Positions 1-6,051 are shown, counted from the first letter of the stretch. The stretch is DNA of 8,328 nt from Prevotellaceae bacterium (GCA_031259935.1 JAIRKV010000117.1:1-8328), one strand, 5' to 3'. Notes: a model not told the origin generated them from the sequence alone. Numbers and translations: made by a program.

Positions 1-237
1 GACAGAATATTTTTTTCACAATTGTACGGAATGAGTGATAATCTTTCGTATAATCTTGCTCACGAAGGTTACAATGTAGCAAAATATATTCCTTATGCGC
101 CGGTGAAAAAAGTTTTGCCATATCTTATTCGCCGCGCCGAAGAAAACACGGCAATAGCAGGACAGACAATGCGTGAACTGGAATTGATTAAAACGGAAAT
201 CAAACGAAGAAAAAACGATAAGAAACCTGAAAAATAA
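1..237 (+). CDS. Proline dehydrogenase, C-terminal end (partial)
   Basis: This is the 3' end of a gene that begins before the window; frame 1 is open from base 1 to the TAA at 235-237, giving 78 visible residues. The protein would oxidise L-proline to pyrroline-5-carboxylate with FAD, the first step of proline catabolism. The visible part contains LYGMSDNLSYNLA followed by GYNVAKYIPY and then YLIRRAEEN at visible residues 41-49. That last segment matches the last helix of the PRODH barrel, whose paired arginines (R44, R45 here) and glutamate help hold the proline carboxylate in PutA/PRODH structures. The tail after GQTMREL is charged and lysine-rich and ends soon after, so there is no fused P5C dehydrogenase domain: this is the stand-alone form. 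queA starts 81 bp downstream on the same strand. Family assignment is from recognised C-terminal motifs only; the catalytic barrel is outside the window. Confidence 0.85.
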   Translation, partial: DRIFFSQLYGMSDNLSYNLAHEGYNVAKYIPYAPVKKVLPYLIRRAEENTAIAGQTMRELELIKTEIKRRKNDKKPEK

Positions 238-318
238 TAAAACAGCAATAATCCGGATTCTAAAATTGTGATTGAAAAATATAAAACCAATTCATATATG
301 GACAGGATTTAATAAATT

Positions 319-1521
319 ATGAATCAAATAAATATTGATAAATTTGATTATGAATTACCCGATGAGCGAATCGCAAAGTTTCCTTTGCAGCAGCGCGATT
401 CGTCAAAACTGCTTGTTTACGACAAAGGCAAAATAAGTCATCAGTCATTTGCTGATTTGCCAAATTTATTGAATCCAAATTCACTGCTTGTGTTTAATAA
501 TACAAAAGTTGTTCATGCACGAATAATTTTTCACAAAACCACAGGAGCGCAAATAGAAGTTTTTTGTCTTGAACCTGTCGTGCCAAACAATTATGAACAA
601 AATTTTGCTGCAACAGCCGAATGTATATGGAATTGCACCGTTGGAAACCTGAAAAAATGGAAAGGCGAAACTTTAAGAAAAAAATTTGTCTGCAACAGCA
701 TTGAAGATGAACTCAACGTTGATAAAATCGAAAATAATGAAGGCTCGCTGAAAGTTAAATTCACTTGGAATTCAGGATTATCGTTTGCGCAAGTTATGGA
801 TGTATGCGGAAAAATACCTGTTCCGCCTTATCTGAAACGCGAATCGCAGGAAATTGACAGCGAACGGTATCAAACAGTTTATTGCAAACCCGAAGGTTCG
901 GTTGCCGCTCCAACCGCAGGATTACATTTCAGCAACGATGTTTTGCAAAGACTGAAATTAAAAAACATCGAAACCGATGAAATAACTTTACATGTCGGCG
1001 CAGGAACATTTAAACCGGTAAAAACAAAATTTGTCAATGAACATGTAATGCACAGCGAACATTTTTTTGTAAAAAAAACAAGTATTCAAAAAATAATCAA
1101 ACATATCGGAAACATTACTGCTGTTGGAACTACGAGTGTTCGTACTCTTGAAAGTTTATATTGGACAGGCTGTAAAATCAAACAAAATAAAAATATTCAA
1201 AACCTGAACGTTCAACAATTTGAACCCTATCAAAATAATTTTAAAATAAGTGCTGAAGAATCGCTGCTGGCAATATTAAATTATCTTGACAATGAAAATT
1301 TACACGAAATCAGCGCCGCAACACAAATAATGATTATGCCCGATTATAAACCAAAAATAGTAAACAGATTGATTACGAATTTTCATCAACCCAAAAGCAC
1401 ATTGTTGCTGTTGGTTGCAGCATTTATCGGTAACGATTGGCACAAAGTTTATGATTATGCACTAAAAAACGATTTTCGATTTCTCAGCTATGGCGACAGT
1501 TCTGTTTTGATACCTGCATAA
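319..1521 (+). CDS. queA: S-adenosylmethionine:tRNA ribosyltransferase-isomerase (QueA family, long form)
   Basis: QueA transfers and isomerises the ribose of S-adenosylmethionine onto 7-aminomethyl-7-deazaguanine at the tRNA wobble position, giving epoxyqueuosine. Family motifs are in order: DYELPDERIA near the N-terminus (10-19), LLVFNNTKV (56-64), RYQTVYCKPEGSVAAPTAGL (183-202), LHVGAGTFKPV (224-234), VGTTSVRTLES (269-279), TNFHQPKSTLL (353-363) and a C-terminal FLSYGDSSVL. At 400 aa it is longer than typical QueA (about 340-360 aa). Some blocks differ from the classical form, for example FNNTKVVHAR where FNDTRVIPAR is usual. This matches a QueA-like subgroup I associate with Bacteroidetes, so activity identical to classical QueA is inferred. 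The start is the ATG at 319; AGGA at 304-307 lies 11 bp upstream. No TAnnTTTG promoter is visible in the 81-bp gap, so it may be read through from the proline dehydrogenase gene. It converges with the M48 gene, 41 bp away. Confidence 0.88.
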   Translation: MNQINIDKFDYELPDERIAKFPLQQRDSSKLLVYDKGKISHQSFADLPNLLNPNSLLVFNNTKVVHARIIFHKTTGAQIEVFCLEPVVPNNYEQNFAATAECIWNCTVGNLKKWKGETLRKKFVCNSIEDELNVDKIENNEGSLKVKFTWNSGLSFAQVMDVCGKIPVPPYLKRESQEIDSERYQTVYCKPEGSVAAPTAGLHFSNDVLQRLKLKNIETDEITLHVGAGTFKPVKTKFVNEHVMHSEHFFVKKTSIQKIIKHIGNITAVGTTSVRTLESLYWTGCKIKQNKNIQNLNVQQFEPYQNNFKISAEESLLAILNYLDNENLHEISAATQIMIMPDYKPKIVNRLITNFHQPKSTLLLLVAAFIGNDWHKVYDYALKNDFRFLSYGDSSVLIPA

Positions 1522-1562
1522 ATTAAAAACGACTTCTTTTTATAAATTTAAATTAACCGTTA

Positions 1563-2432
1563 TCAAAAATGCCAGTTTTCATCAGTTTGCACATTTGCCG
1601 GTTTTGTTATTATATTTTTATTTGTTGATTTATTTATCCAGATAGCATTATAAATTTCTTTTGCTTCGGGTAATTCTTTTTGAATATCGGCTATTCGTGT
1701 TTCGTCGGAAGGATGAGTACTGAAAAATTCAGGCGTTGATGCTCCTCCTGTCTGTGCCATTCGTTGCCAAAATGGAACTGCCGCTTCTGGATTATATCCT
1801 GCAATTGCCATGAATATTAAACCCAGATGATCGGCTTCGAGTTCCTGCTTTCTGCCAAAGGGTAACATCACGCCATATTGAGCGCCAAGCCCGTAAATTT
1901 GCTGACTCAACGATTTAACTTTATCAGATGTTCCTCCCAATAACGATGTTAATGCTTCGGAACCGTATGTGGCAACTGCCTGTTGCGACATTCTTTCGTT
2001 GGCATGTTTTGCTACTGCGTGAGCAACTTCGTGTCCAAGTACGACAGCCAAGCCTGTTTCGTCTTTTGTAACAGGTAAAATTCCTGTGTAAACTACAATT
2101 TTGCCGCCGGGCATACAAAAGGCATTTACGCTTGCATCTTCAACAAGATTAAATTCCCATGCAAAATTTTTAAGCATATCTTCCATTCCGTTCGATTTGT
2201 AATAATATTCAACGGCGTTTGCTATGTTTTGTCCGACTTTTACAACCATTGCCGTTGCAGTTTTATCGGTTGATTTTTTTGCCGTTTTCATATATTCCGT
2301 ATAACTGTCCAGACTTAATGATAAAACATCTTCATCAGGAATCAGCATTAATTGTTTTCGCCCTGTAACGGGAACTGTTCCACAAGCATAAATGAATAGT
2401 ACTGTCGATAGCAATAACAATATTTTTTTCAT
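1563..2432 (-). CDS. M48-family zinc metalloprotease, lipoprotein
   Basis: A membrane-anchored zinc endopeptidase of 289 aa, probably in envelope protein quality control like the LoiP/BepA relatives in other Gram-negatives. The N-terminus is a lipoprotein signal (MKK, a hydrophobic stretch, then IYA|C with the lipidated Cys at residue 17), so the mature protein should sit at a membrane facing the periplasm. The M48 core follows: AFCMPGGKIVVYTGI (104-118), the zinc motif HEVAH (H134, E135, H138) and ELEAD (197-201), whose E197 is the expected third zinc ligand. FSTHPSDETRI (237-247) supplies the conserved downstream histidine. All catalytic residues are intact. After the protease domain there are only about 40 residues, so there is no TPR domain as in BepA. 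It is transcribed alone from a good Bacteroidetes-type promoter at 2472-2503. There is no Shine-Dalgarno before the ATG at 2432-2430. The exact substrate cannot be told. Confidence 0.9.
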   Translation of the reverse strand: MKKILLLLSTVLFIYACGTVPVTGRKQLMLIPDEDVLSLSLDSYTEYMKTAKKSTDKTATAMVVKVGQNIANAVEYYYKSNGMEDMLKNFAWEFNLVEDASVNAFCMPGGKIVVYTGILPVTKDETGLAVVLGHEVAHAVAKHANERMSQQAVATYGSEALTSLLGGTSDKVKSLSQQIYGLGAQYGVMLPFGRKQELEADHLGLIFMAIAGYNPEAAVPFWQRMAQTGGASTPEFFSTHPSDETRIADIQKELPEAKEIYNAIWINKSTNKNIITKPANVQTDENWHF

Positions 2433-2471
2433 ATTTTGATATTAAATTTACGTTAAAACTAAAATAACGGG

Positions 2472-2503
2472 CAAAAGTAGTCTTTCTTTTTATGAAAACC
2501 AAA
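2472..2503 (-). promoter_or_regulatory. Bacteroidetes-type promoter for the M48 lipoprotease gene
   Basis: On the minus strand the sequence reads TTTG (2503-2500), a 20-bp spacer, then TACTTTTG (2479-2472). This fits the Bacteroidetes primary-sigma consensus TTTG-N19-21-TAnnTTTG exactly. Transcription would start near 2466, leaving a leader of about 33 nt before the ATG at 2432. This is direct sequence matching; no start site has been mapped. Confidence 0.75.
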
Positions 2504-2557
2504 AATCGCACAAATTATAAATTGCAAAATCGAATTTAAGTCTTCAATCCGTAGCGT

Positions 2558-2595
2558 GATTATTGAATCATTAAAATTATTTGATTCTGTCAATC
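2558..2595 (-). other. Imperfect hairpin just after the apt stop codon
   Basis: GAATCA (2565-2570) pairs with TGATTC (2582-2587) around an 11-nt loop. An outer GATT/AATC pair (2558-2561 with 2592-2595) extends the stem across an internal loop. It begins 3 nt beyond the apt stop on the minus strand, so it may help end or stabilise the upstream transcript. No U-run follows in the direction of transcription, so it does not qualify as a standard intrinsic terminator. Confidence 0.35.
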
Positions 2596-2597
2596 AA

Positions 2598-3158
2598 CTA
2601 TTTATATTCTACCAAAGACAGAACTTTGTCGTTTCCAAGAAAATCTGAACCGTGAAGGTAACATAATTCTATAAAAAAAACGTAACCTGCAACAATTCCG
2701 CCAAGCCGTTCTGCCAATAGCGCTATTGCTTTTGCCGTGCCGCCTGTGGCAAGCACATCGTCAATAATTATAATGCGCTGTCCTTTTTTAATAGCATCTG
2801 TATGAATTTGCATCATATCTGTTCCATATTCTTTTCCATAAGGCTCTTCTATCACGGCTCGCGGAAGTTTTCCCGATTTGCGTGCCGGAACAAATCCTGT
2901 TCCGAGCCTGTCGGCAATTACGGGTCCGAAAAGAAATCCGCGCGATTCGGGCGATATTACCAAATCTATTTTACCGAAACATTTGCTCAAATCTGCCAAA
3001 GCCGTATTCACTTTTTTAAACAATTCAGGCGACTGTAAAACAGGCGTTATATCTTTAAACGAAATTCCGGGTTCGGGATAATCGTTTATTTCGGCAATTG
3101 ACAGACTGATTGATTCGCCTTGTTTTTTAAGTTTTGTGATAATTTTATTTATATCCAT
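2598..3158 (-). CDS. apt: Adenine phosphoribosyltransferase
   Basis: Cytoplasmic purine-salvage enzyme that joins adenine to PRPP to give AMP and pyrophosphate. The 186-aa protein is close to the family's usual 170-185 aa. The hallmark PRPP-binding loop IIDDVLATGGTA is at 131-142. Other Apt features are the N-terminal DYPEPGISFKDITP (26-39), SPESRGFLFG (69-78) and RKSGKLPRAV (93-102), followed by the flexible-loop segment EYGTD (110-114). These separate Apt from Hpt or PyrE. The start is the ATG at 3158-3156; no ribosome-binding sequence is obvious. It lies 31 bp downstream of the beta-CASP nuclease gene on the same strand with no promoter match in the gap, so the two are probably one transcript. 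The functional link between them is unclear. All key residues are present. Confidence 0.95.
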   Translation of the reverse strand: MDINKIITKLKKQGESISLSIAEINDYPEPGISFKDITPVLQSPELFKKVNTALADLSKCFGKIDLVISPESRGFLFGPVIADRLGTGFVPARKSGKLPRAVIEEPYGKEYGTDMMQIHTDAIKKGQRIIIIDDVLATGGTAKAIALLAERLGGIVAGYVFFIELCYLHGSDFLGNDKVLSLVEYK

Positions 3159-3189
3159 TTTTTGTATTGATTATTTAATATTTACATTA

Positions 3190-4593
3190 TTATTTAAGAA
3201 CGAATGACTGATGCAATTCGGGAATTACAACATCGTGAAATCCTTTTTTCATTAATCTGCGTTTAAACTCCTGCTGTACGTCGGGCTCGCCGTGAACGAT
3301 AAAAATTGTTTTCACCAAATCGTAATTTTGACAAGCCAGATATTGCGACAGGTCGCCATAATCGGCATGTGCGCTCATCGAATTTATTTCTTCGATATCG
3401 GCTTTCACTTTGAATTTTTCACCGAAAATTCCTACTTCATCCGGATGCTGTTTTAATCGTGCGCCGAGCGAATTCGCTTCACAATATCCTACTATTAAAA
3501 TTGTATTTCGCTTCTCGCTGATACTGTTTGCGATATGATGTTTTACGCGTCCTGCATCAGCCATTCCGGATGCTGAAATTATAATGCACGGTTCTTTTTT
3601 GCTGTTCAATTTTTTCGACTCTTCAACAGTTTTTATATAGCGCAAACCTTTGAAGTCAAAAACATCATTATCAATCAAAAATAATTTCTGAACGTTTTTG
3701 TTAAAATATTTTGCATGTTTTTTTACAACTTCGGTTGCTTCGATTGATAAAGGACTGTCGACAAAACATTCCACGTCGGGCAATTCGCCATTCAATTCAA
3801 GTTCATTCAGCGCAAACAGAAGTTCTTGTGTTCTGCCTGCGCTGAATGCGGGAATTATAAGTTTCCCGCGCTTTTCGATACACGTTTTAATAATATGTTC
3901 TTTTAATTTGGCAGAATAGGAATCTACATCATCGTGCAGTTTGTTGCCGTAAGTCGATTCAATAATTATATAATCGGCTTGAGGAAAACGTTGCGGCGAT
4001 TTTAAAACAGGATCGCCATATCTGCCTACATCGCCACTGAAAACTATGCTTACAGTTTTGTTTTTTTCTTTTAATTTTAAAAATGTTGTTGCACTGCCGA
4101 TAATATGTCCAACGTCAAAAAATTGAATTTCAATATCATCGTCAATAAAATATGGCGTTTTGTATTCAACAGGTTCAAACAAAGGAATGGCATGTTTTAC
4201 ATCTTCATGACTGTATAATGGTTTCACCGGTTTTTTGTTTTCGTTGCGGCGTATTTTATTTACATATGCAGCATCGTGTTCCTGTATATGCGCCGAATTA
4301 AGCAAAAGAATTTCAGCCAAATCGATTGTTGCAGGCGTTGCGAAAATTCTGCCGTTAAAACCATTGCGTACCAATTTTGGAATCAATCCGCTATGGTCGA
4401 TGTGAGCATGTGATAAAATTACATAATTAATATCCTGCGGATTAAATCCGAAATCATAATTCAGGTTAATTGTCTCTGCGCCTAATCCTTGATACATGCC
4501 GCAGTCGAGCAGAATATTTTTACCGTTATCAAGCGTTATCAAATGTTTTGAGCCTGTAACGGTTTTTGTTGCTCCGTGAAAAGTTATTTTCAT
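3190..4593 (-). CDS. Beta-CASP metallo-beta-lactamase-fold RNase (TTHA0252/CPSF-like)
   Basis: A predicted zinc-dependent nuclease, probably acting on RNA, of 467 aa. The metallo-beta-lactamase half shows LLDCGMYQG (28-36, motif 1 D30), SHAHIDHSG (61-69, the HxHxDH zinc motif), the GHIIGSA histidine (H163) and FSGDVGRYG (185-193, D188). The beta-CASP cap follows: ESTYGN (212-217, motif A), the IPAFSAGRTQE loop (247-257), SASGMADAGRVKHH (340-353, motif B histidine) and NSMSAHADYGDL (404-415, motif C histidine H409). Order, spacing and length resemble the Thermus RNase TTHA0252 and the nuclease core of eukaryotic CPSF73, and not RNase J, which carries an extra C-terminal domain. No KH domain or membrane segment is present. 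It is the first gene of a likely two-gene unit with apt, driven by the promoter at 4619-4652. RNA as substrate is inferred from the family; in this subgroup the in vivo targets are poorly known. Confidence 0.9.
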   Translation of the reverse strand: MKITFHGATKTVTGSKHLITLDNGKNILLDCGMYQGLGAETINLNYDFGFNPQDINYVILSHAHIDHSGLIPKLVRNGFNGRIFATPATIDLAEILLLNSAHIQEHDAAYVNKIRRNENKKPVKPLYSHEDVKHAIPLFEPVEYKTPYFIDDDIEIQFFDVGHIIGSATTFLKLKEKNKTVSIVFSGDVGRYGDPVLKSPQRFPQADYIIIESTYGNKLHDDVDSYSAKLKEHIIKTCIEKRGKLIIPAFSAGRTQELLFALNELELNGELPDVECFVDSPLSIEATEVVKKHAKYFNKNVQKLFLIDNDVFDFKGLRYIKTVEESKKLNSKKEPCIIISASGMADAGRVKHHIANSISEKRNTILIVGYCEANSLGARLKQHPDEVGIFGEKFKVKADIEEINSMSAHADYGDLSQYLACQNYDLVKTIFIVHGEPDVQQEFKRRLMKKGFHDVVIPELHQSFVLK

Positions 4594-4618
4594 TTTTGTG
4601 TCATTAAATTTCGAATAA

Positions 4619-4652
4619 CAAAGTTAGCATAAAATCTTCTCTTACGCACAAA
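4619..4652 (-). promoter_or_regulatory. Bacteroidetes-type promoter for the beta-CASP RNase-apt unit
   Basis: On the minus strand TTTG (4652-4649) is followed, after 22 bp, by TAACTTTG (4626-4619), a full match to TAnnTTTG. The spacer is at the long end of the accepted range. The start of transcription would be near 4612, about 20 nt before the ATG at 4593. Confidence 0.65.
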
Positions 4653-4775
4653 CGTATAAAATGTCCAAAGATTTTTTGATTGCAAATTTAGTTTTTTTTA
4701 CCGATATTATATCTCTGCGGGATATTTTTTTTGTTCGACATTCATTTTTAATCACACAAATCAAAATTCAGACAA

Positions 4776-4860
4776 TTTTGCTCTGGTTTGCTTCGCCACA
4801 AGTCAGCGACCAAAGGGACTTTGGGGACATTTTAAATCTTTAAATTATTAAATTTTTAAA
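4776..4860 (+). repeat. Intergenic direct repeat, copy A
   Basis: It begins with TTTTGCTCTGGTTTGCTTCG (4776-4795), which matches the head of copy B at 19 of 20 positions. It ends with an AT-rich tail starting TTTTAAATCTTTAAAT (4830-4845), identical over 16 bases to the tail of copy B. The middle differs: here it holds a tight hairpin, CCAAAG/CTTTGG (4810-4815 with 4819-4824) around a 3-nt loop. Shared head and tail with different centres suggest a modular repeat family. Confidence 0.75.
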
Positions 4861-4864
4861 TGTC

Positions 4865-4970
4865 TTTTGCTCTGGATTGCTTCGTCATTTCATTCCTCGC
4901 AATGACGTGCTTTCTGGTCTGATTCTGCCTTTAATTTTAAATCTTTAAATCATTAAATTTTAAATTATTA
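4865..4970 (+). repeat. Intergenic direct repeat, copy B, with REP-like palindromic core
   Basis: It shares the 20-bp head (4865-4884) and the AT-rich tail (4935 onward) with copy A, 89 bp apart head to head. Its core contains CGTCATT (4883-4889) and AATGACG (4901-4907), a perfect 7-bp inverted repeat with an 11-nt loop. An alternative pairing, ATTGC (4876-4880) with GCAAT (4899-4903), is also possible. Read on the minus strand the core is GTCATTGCGAGG...GAAGCAATCC, a pattern I recognise as common in intergenic DNA of many bacteria. Confidence 0.75.
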
Positions 4971-4982
4971 AGCCGCTGCGCC

Positions 4983-5004
4983 CTGATTTGCTTAGTCGCA
5001 TTCC
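4983..5004 (+). repeat. Degenerate third fragment of the same repeat
   Basis: CTGATTTGCTTAGTC here aligns with CTGGATTGCTTCGTC of copy B at 12 of 15 positions and is likewise followed by a CATTCCT block. It lies directly after the AT-rich tail of copy B, in the same orientation, which supports a decayed tandem series. Confidence 0.45.
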
Positions 5005-5021
5005 TGACAGAATGTAAAACA

Positions 5022-5063
5022 ACACAGTCGGTAGTTTGCGCGACGTGTGTGTTACCGTTTTTT
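5022..5063 (+). other. Bulged GC-richer hairpin followed by a T-run
   Basis: ACACAGTCG (5022-5030) pairs with CGAC plus TGTGT (5041-5044 and 5046-5050) with a single bulged G, closing a 10-nt loop. Six T residues follow at 5058-5063. A competing stem, CGGTA (5029-5033) with TACCG (5053-5057), would put the T-run directly after the stem, as in an intrinsic terminator. No plus-strand gene lies upstream within this intergenic region, so a terminator role has no evident client. Confidence 0.4.
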
Positions 5064-5096
5064 CTATGTTTTTAATTCTGTTTGTCTGTCTTTATG

Positions 5097-5149
5097 CCAA
5101 AATTCATCAAACTATAATTTATACAAATTGCATTTTGATGCCATTTTGG
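5097..5149. repeat. 53-nt imperfect inverted repeat (long hairpin)
   Basis: CCAAAAT (5097-5103) pairs with ATTTTGG (5143-5149) and CATCAAA (5105-5111) pairs with TTTGATG (5134-5140), separated by a small 1x2 internal loop. Near the apex AATTT (5116-5120) pairs with AAATT (5125-5129) over a 4-nt loop. Nineteen base pairs over 53 nt in non-coding DNA is more than expected by chance and resembles a miniature palindromic element or a structured RNA. Confidence 0.55.
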
Positions 5150-5157
5150 GATTAACA

Positions 5158-5188
5158 AAAACTTGATACTGCAGGATAATCAAATTTT
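5158..5188. repeat. Inverted repeat next to the 53-nt hairpin
   Basis: AAAACTTGAT (5158-5167) pairs with ATCAAATTTT (5179-5188) at 9 of 10 positions with an 11-nt loop. It lies 8 bp from the previous hairpin. The arms are AT-rich, so chance is a real possibility. Confidence 0.4.
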
Positions 5189-5232
5189 GAATAATACAAT
5201 ACCACACAAATAGGGTTTTTCAGGTTATTTCC

Positions 5233-5252
5233 GTGCATTTTGCAAAATGCAC
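5233..5252. repeat. Perfect 20-bp palindrome, candidate operator or hairpin
   Basis: GTGCATTTTGCAAAATGCAC is identical to its own reverse complement over all 20 bases; the symmetry stops at the flanking bases. It lies 154 bp before the DNA glycosylase start and well upstream of the proposed promoter. It could be a dimeric regulator site or a remnant of a palindromic repeat; nothing in the sequence decides. Confidence 0.6.
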
Positions 5253-5358
5253 CGACTACGCAACCAGCCCAATTGATAATTTAAACGCCAACTCCTCACC
5301 AAATTACTCCGCCTAATAAAAAAGTGCATAATTTCAACTATACAAATACAATTCAAAT

Positions 5359-5386
5359 TTTGGAATTAAAAAAATCATTAAATTTG
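5359..5386 (+). promoter_or_regulatory. Probable promoter of the DNA glycosylase gene
   Basis: TAAATTTG (5379-5386) is a full match to the Bacteroidetes -7 consensus TAnnTTTG. A TTTG at 5359-5362 lies upstream, but its 16-bp spacing is shorter than usual. The start of transcription would be near 5393, only about 14 nt before the ATG at 5407. Confidence 0.5.
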
Positions 5387-5406
5387 TTTCATAAAAACAT
5401 TTTTCA

Positions 5407-6003
5407 ATGAAACTGGATTTATCATTCTATACTCGTGAAGACGTTGTGCAAATAAGCCGGGAACTGCTTGGCAAAACGCTTTGTGCCAATATAAATGGAA
5501 ATTTTACCGAAGCCATTATCGTAGAAACGGAAGCGTATGCAGGCATTAACGATAAAGCATCGCACGCATACGGCGGACGCCGCACAAAACGTACGGAAAT
5601 AATGTTTTACGAAGGCGGACATGCTTATATTTATCTGTGTTACGGAATGTATTCGCTTTTCAACGTTGTTACAAATATCGAAAATATTCCTCATGCGGTA
5701 CTGATTCGTGGAGCCGTTGCATTGAACGGAATAAAAACAATGCTGGAACGAACAGACAGGAAAAAACTTACAGACGATTTGCTTACCGGTCCCGGAAAAT
5801 TGTCAAAAGCGATGGGACTGCATTTTTCGCTTACGGGCATTTCGCTTTTGGGCAATACGGTGTGGCTTGAAGACAAAGACATAATTGTTTCGTCCGAAAA
5901 TATCATTGCTACGCCTCGCATTGGCGTTGACTATGCCGCAGAAGATGCCCTGCTTCCTTATCGTTTTGTTGCAAAGCAGGATTTCACTGTTTTCAGAGAT
6001 TAA
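5407..6003 (+). CDS. mpg: 3-methyladenine DNA glycosylase (AAG/MPG family)
   Basis: A monofunctional base-excision-repair glycosylase that removes alkylated or deaminated purines such as 3-methyladenine and hypoxanthine. The 198-aa protein has the compact length of bacterial members. Motifs in order are DVVQISRELLGKTL (12-25), IIVETEAYAG (37-46), DKASHAYGGRRTKR (49-62), YIYLCYGMYSLFNVV (74-88), VLIRGAV (98-104), LLTGPGKLSKAMGL (125-138) and RIGVDYA (171-177). Aligning with human AAG by spacing, E42 matches catalytic E125, Y44 matches Y127, H53 matches H136, Y79 matches the intercalating Y162, N86 matches N169 and R101 probably matches R182, so the active site is intact. It is separate in sequence from AlkA and Tag, which are helix-hairpin-helix enzymes. 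No Shine-Dalgarno is visible before the ATG. A separate promoter and a possible terminator suggest it is transcribed alone. Confidence 0.95.
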   Translation: MKLDLSFYTREDVVQISRELLGKTLCANINGNFTEAIIVETEAYAGINDKASHAYGGRRTKRTEIMFYEGGHAYIYLCYGMYSLFNVVTNIENIPHAVLIRGAVALNGIKTMLERTDRKKLTDDLLTGPGKLSKAMGLHFSLTGISLLGNTVWLEDKDIIVSSENIIATPRIGVDYAAEDALLPYRFVAKQDFTVFRD

Positions 6004-6028
6004 ACAGATATTAATTTGTGTTTGAAAT

Positions 6029-6051
6029 AAGTTTTATTAAAACTTTTGTTT
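6029..6051 (+). terminator. Weak candidate terminator after the DNA glycosylase gene
   Basis: AAGTTTT (6029-6035) and AAAACTT (6039-6045) form a 7-bp stem with a 3-nt loop, followed by a T-rich stretch TTGTTT (6046-6051). It begins 26 nt after the stop codon. The stem has only one G-C pair, so it would be a weak terminator. Confidence 0.3.

Larger units (their letters stand above)
4653..5350. other. Long non-coding intergenic region rich in repeats and inverted repeats
   Basis: This stretch lies between divergent genes and contains no credible gene; the only ORF of note (4661-4843, 60 codons) runs into repeat DNA and resembles nothing known. From left to right it holds an AT-rich tract (about 4660-4770), two diverged direct repeat units and a fragment (4776-5004), a bulged hairpin followed by a T-run (5022-5063), a 53-nt imperfect hairpin (5097-5149), another hairpin (5158-5188) and a perfect 20-bp palindrome (5233-5252). 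The density of palindromes is unlike the other intergenic gaps in the window, which are short. It is most simply read as a landing zone for small non-coding repeats. Confidence 0.7.

Noticed and set aside
1522..1562. Bidirectional terminator between the convergent queA and M48 genes
   Set aside because: The 41-bp gap has AT-rich symmetry around AAATTTAAATT but no stable stem followed by a T-run in either direction.
2802..3081. Plus-strand ORFs of 67 and 78 codons
   Set aside because: They are antisense to apt, across its conserved SRGF and RKSGKLP regions, and have no motif of their own.
4661..4843. 60-codon plus-strand ORF in the intergenic region
   Set aside because: It is made of AT-rich DNA and runs through the head and centre of repeat copy A. 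It has no ribosome-binding site and no recognisable motif.
4776..5004. Possible CRISPR-like direct repeats
   Set aside because: There are only two good copies and one fragment, of unequal length, with AT-rich shared tails and no regular spacers; no cas gene is near.
5422..5921. ORFs overlapping the DNA glycosylase gene on both strands
   Set aside because: The glycosylase frame holds every family motif with correct spacing; the overlaps are by-products of its codon use.
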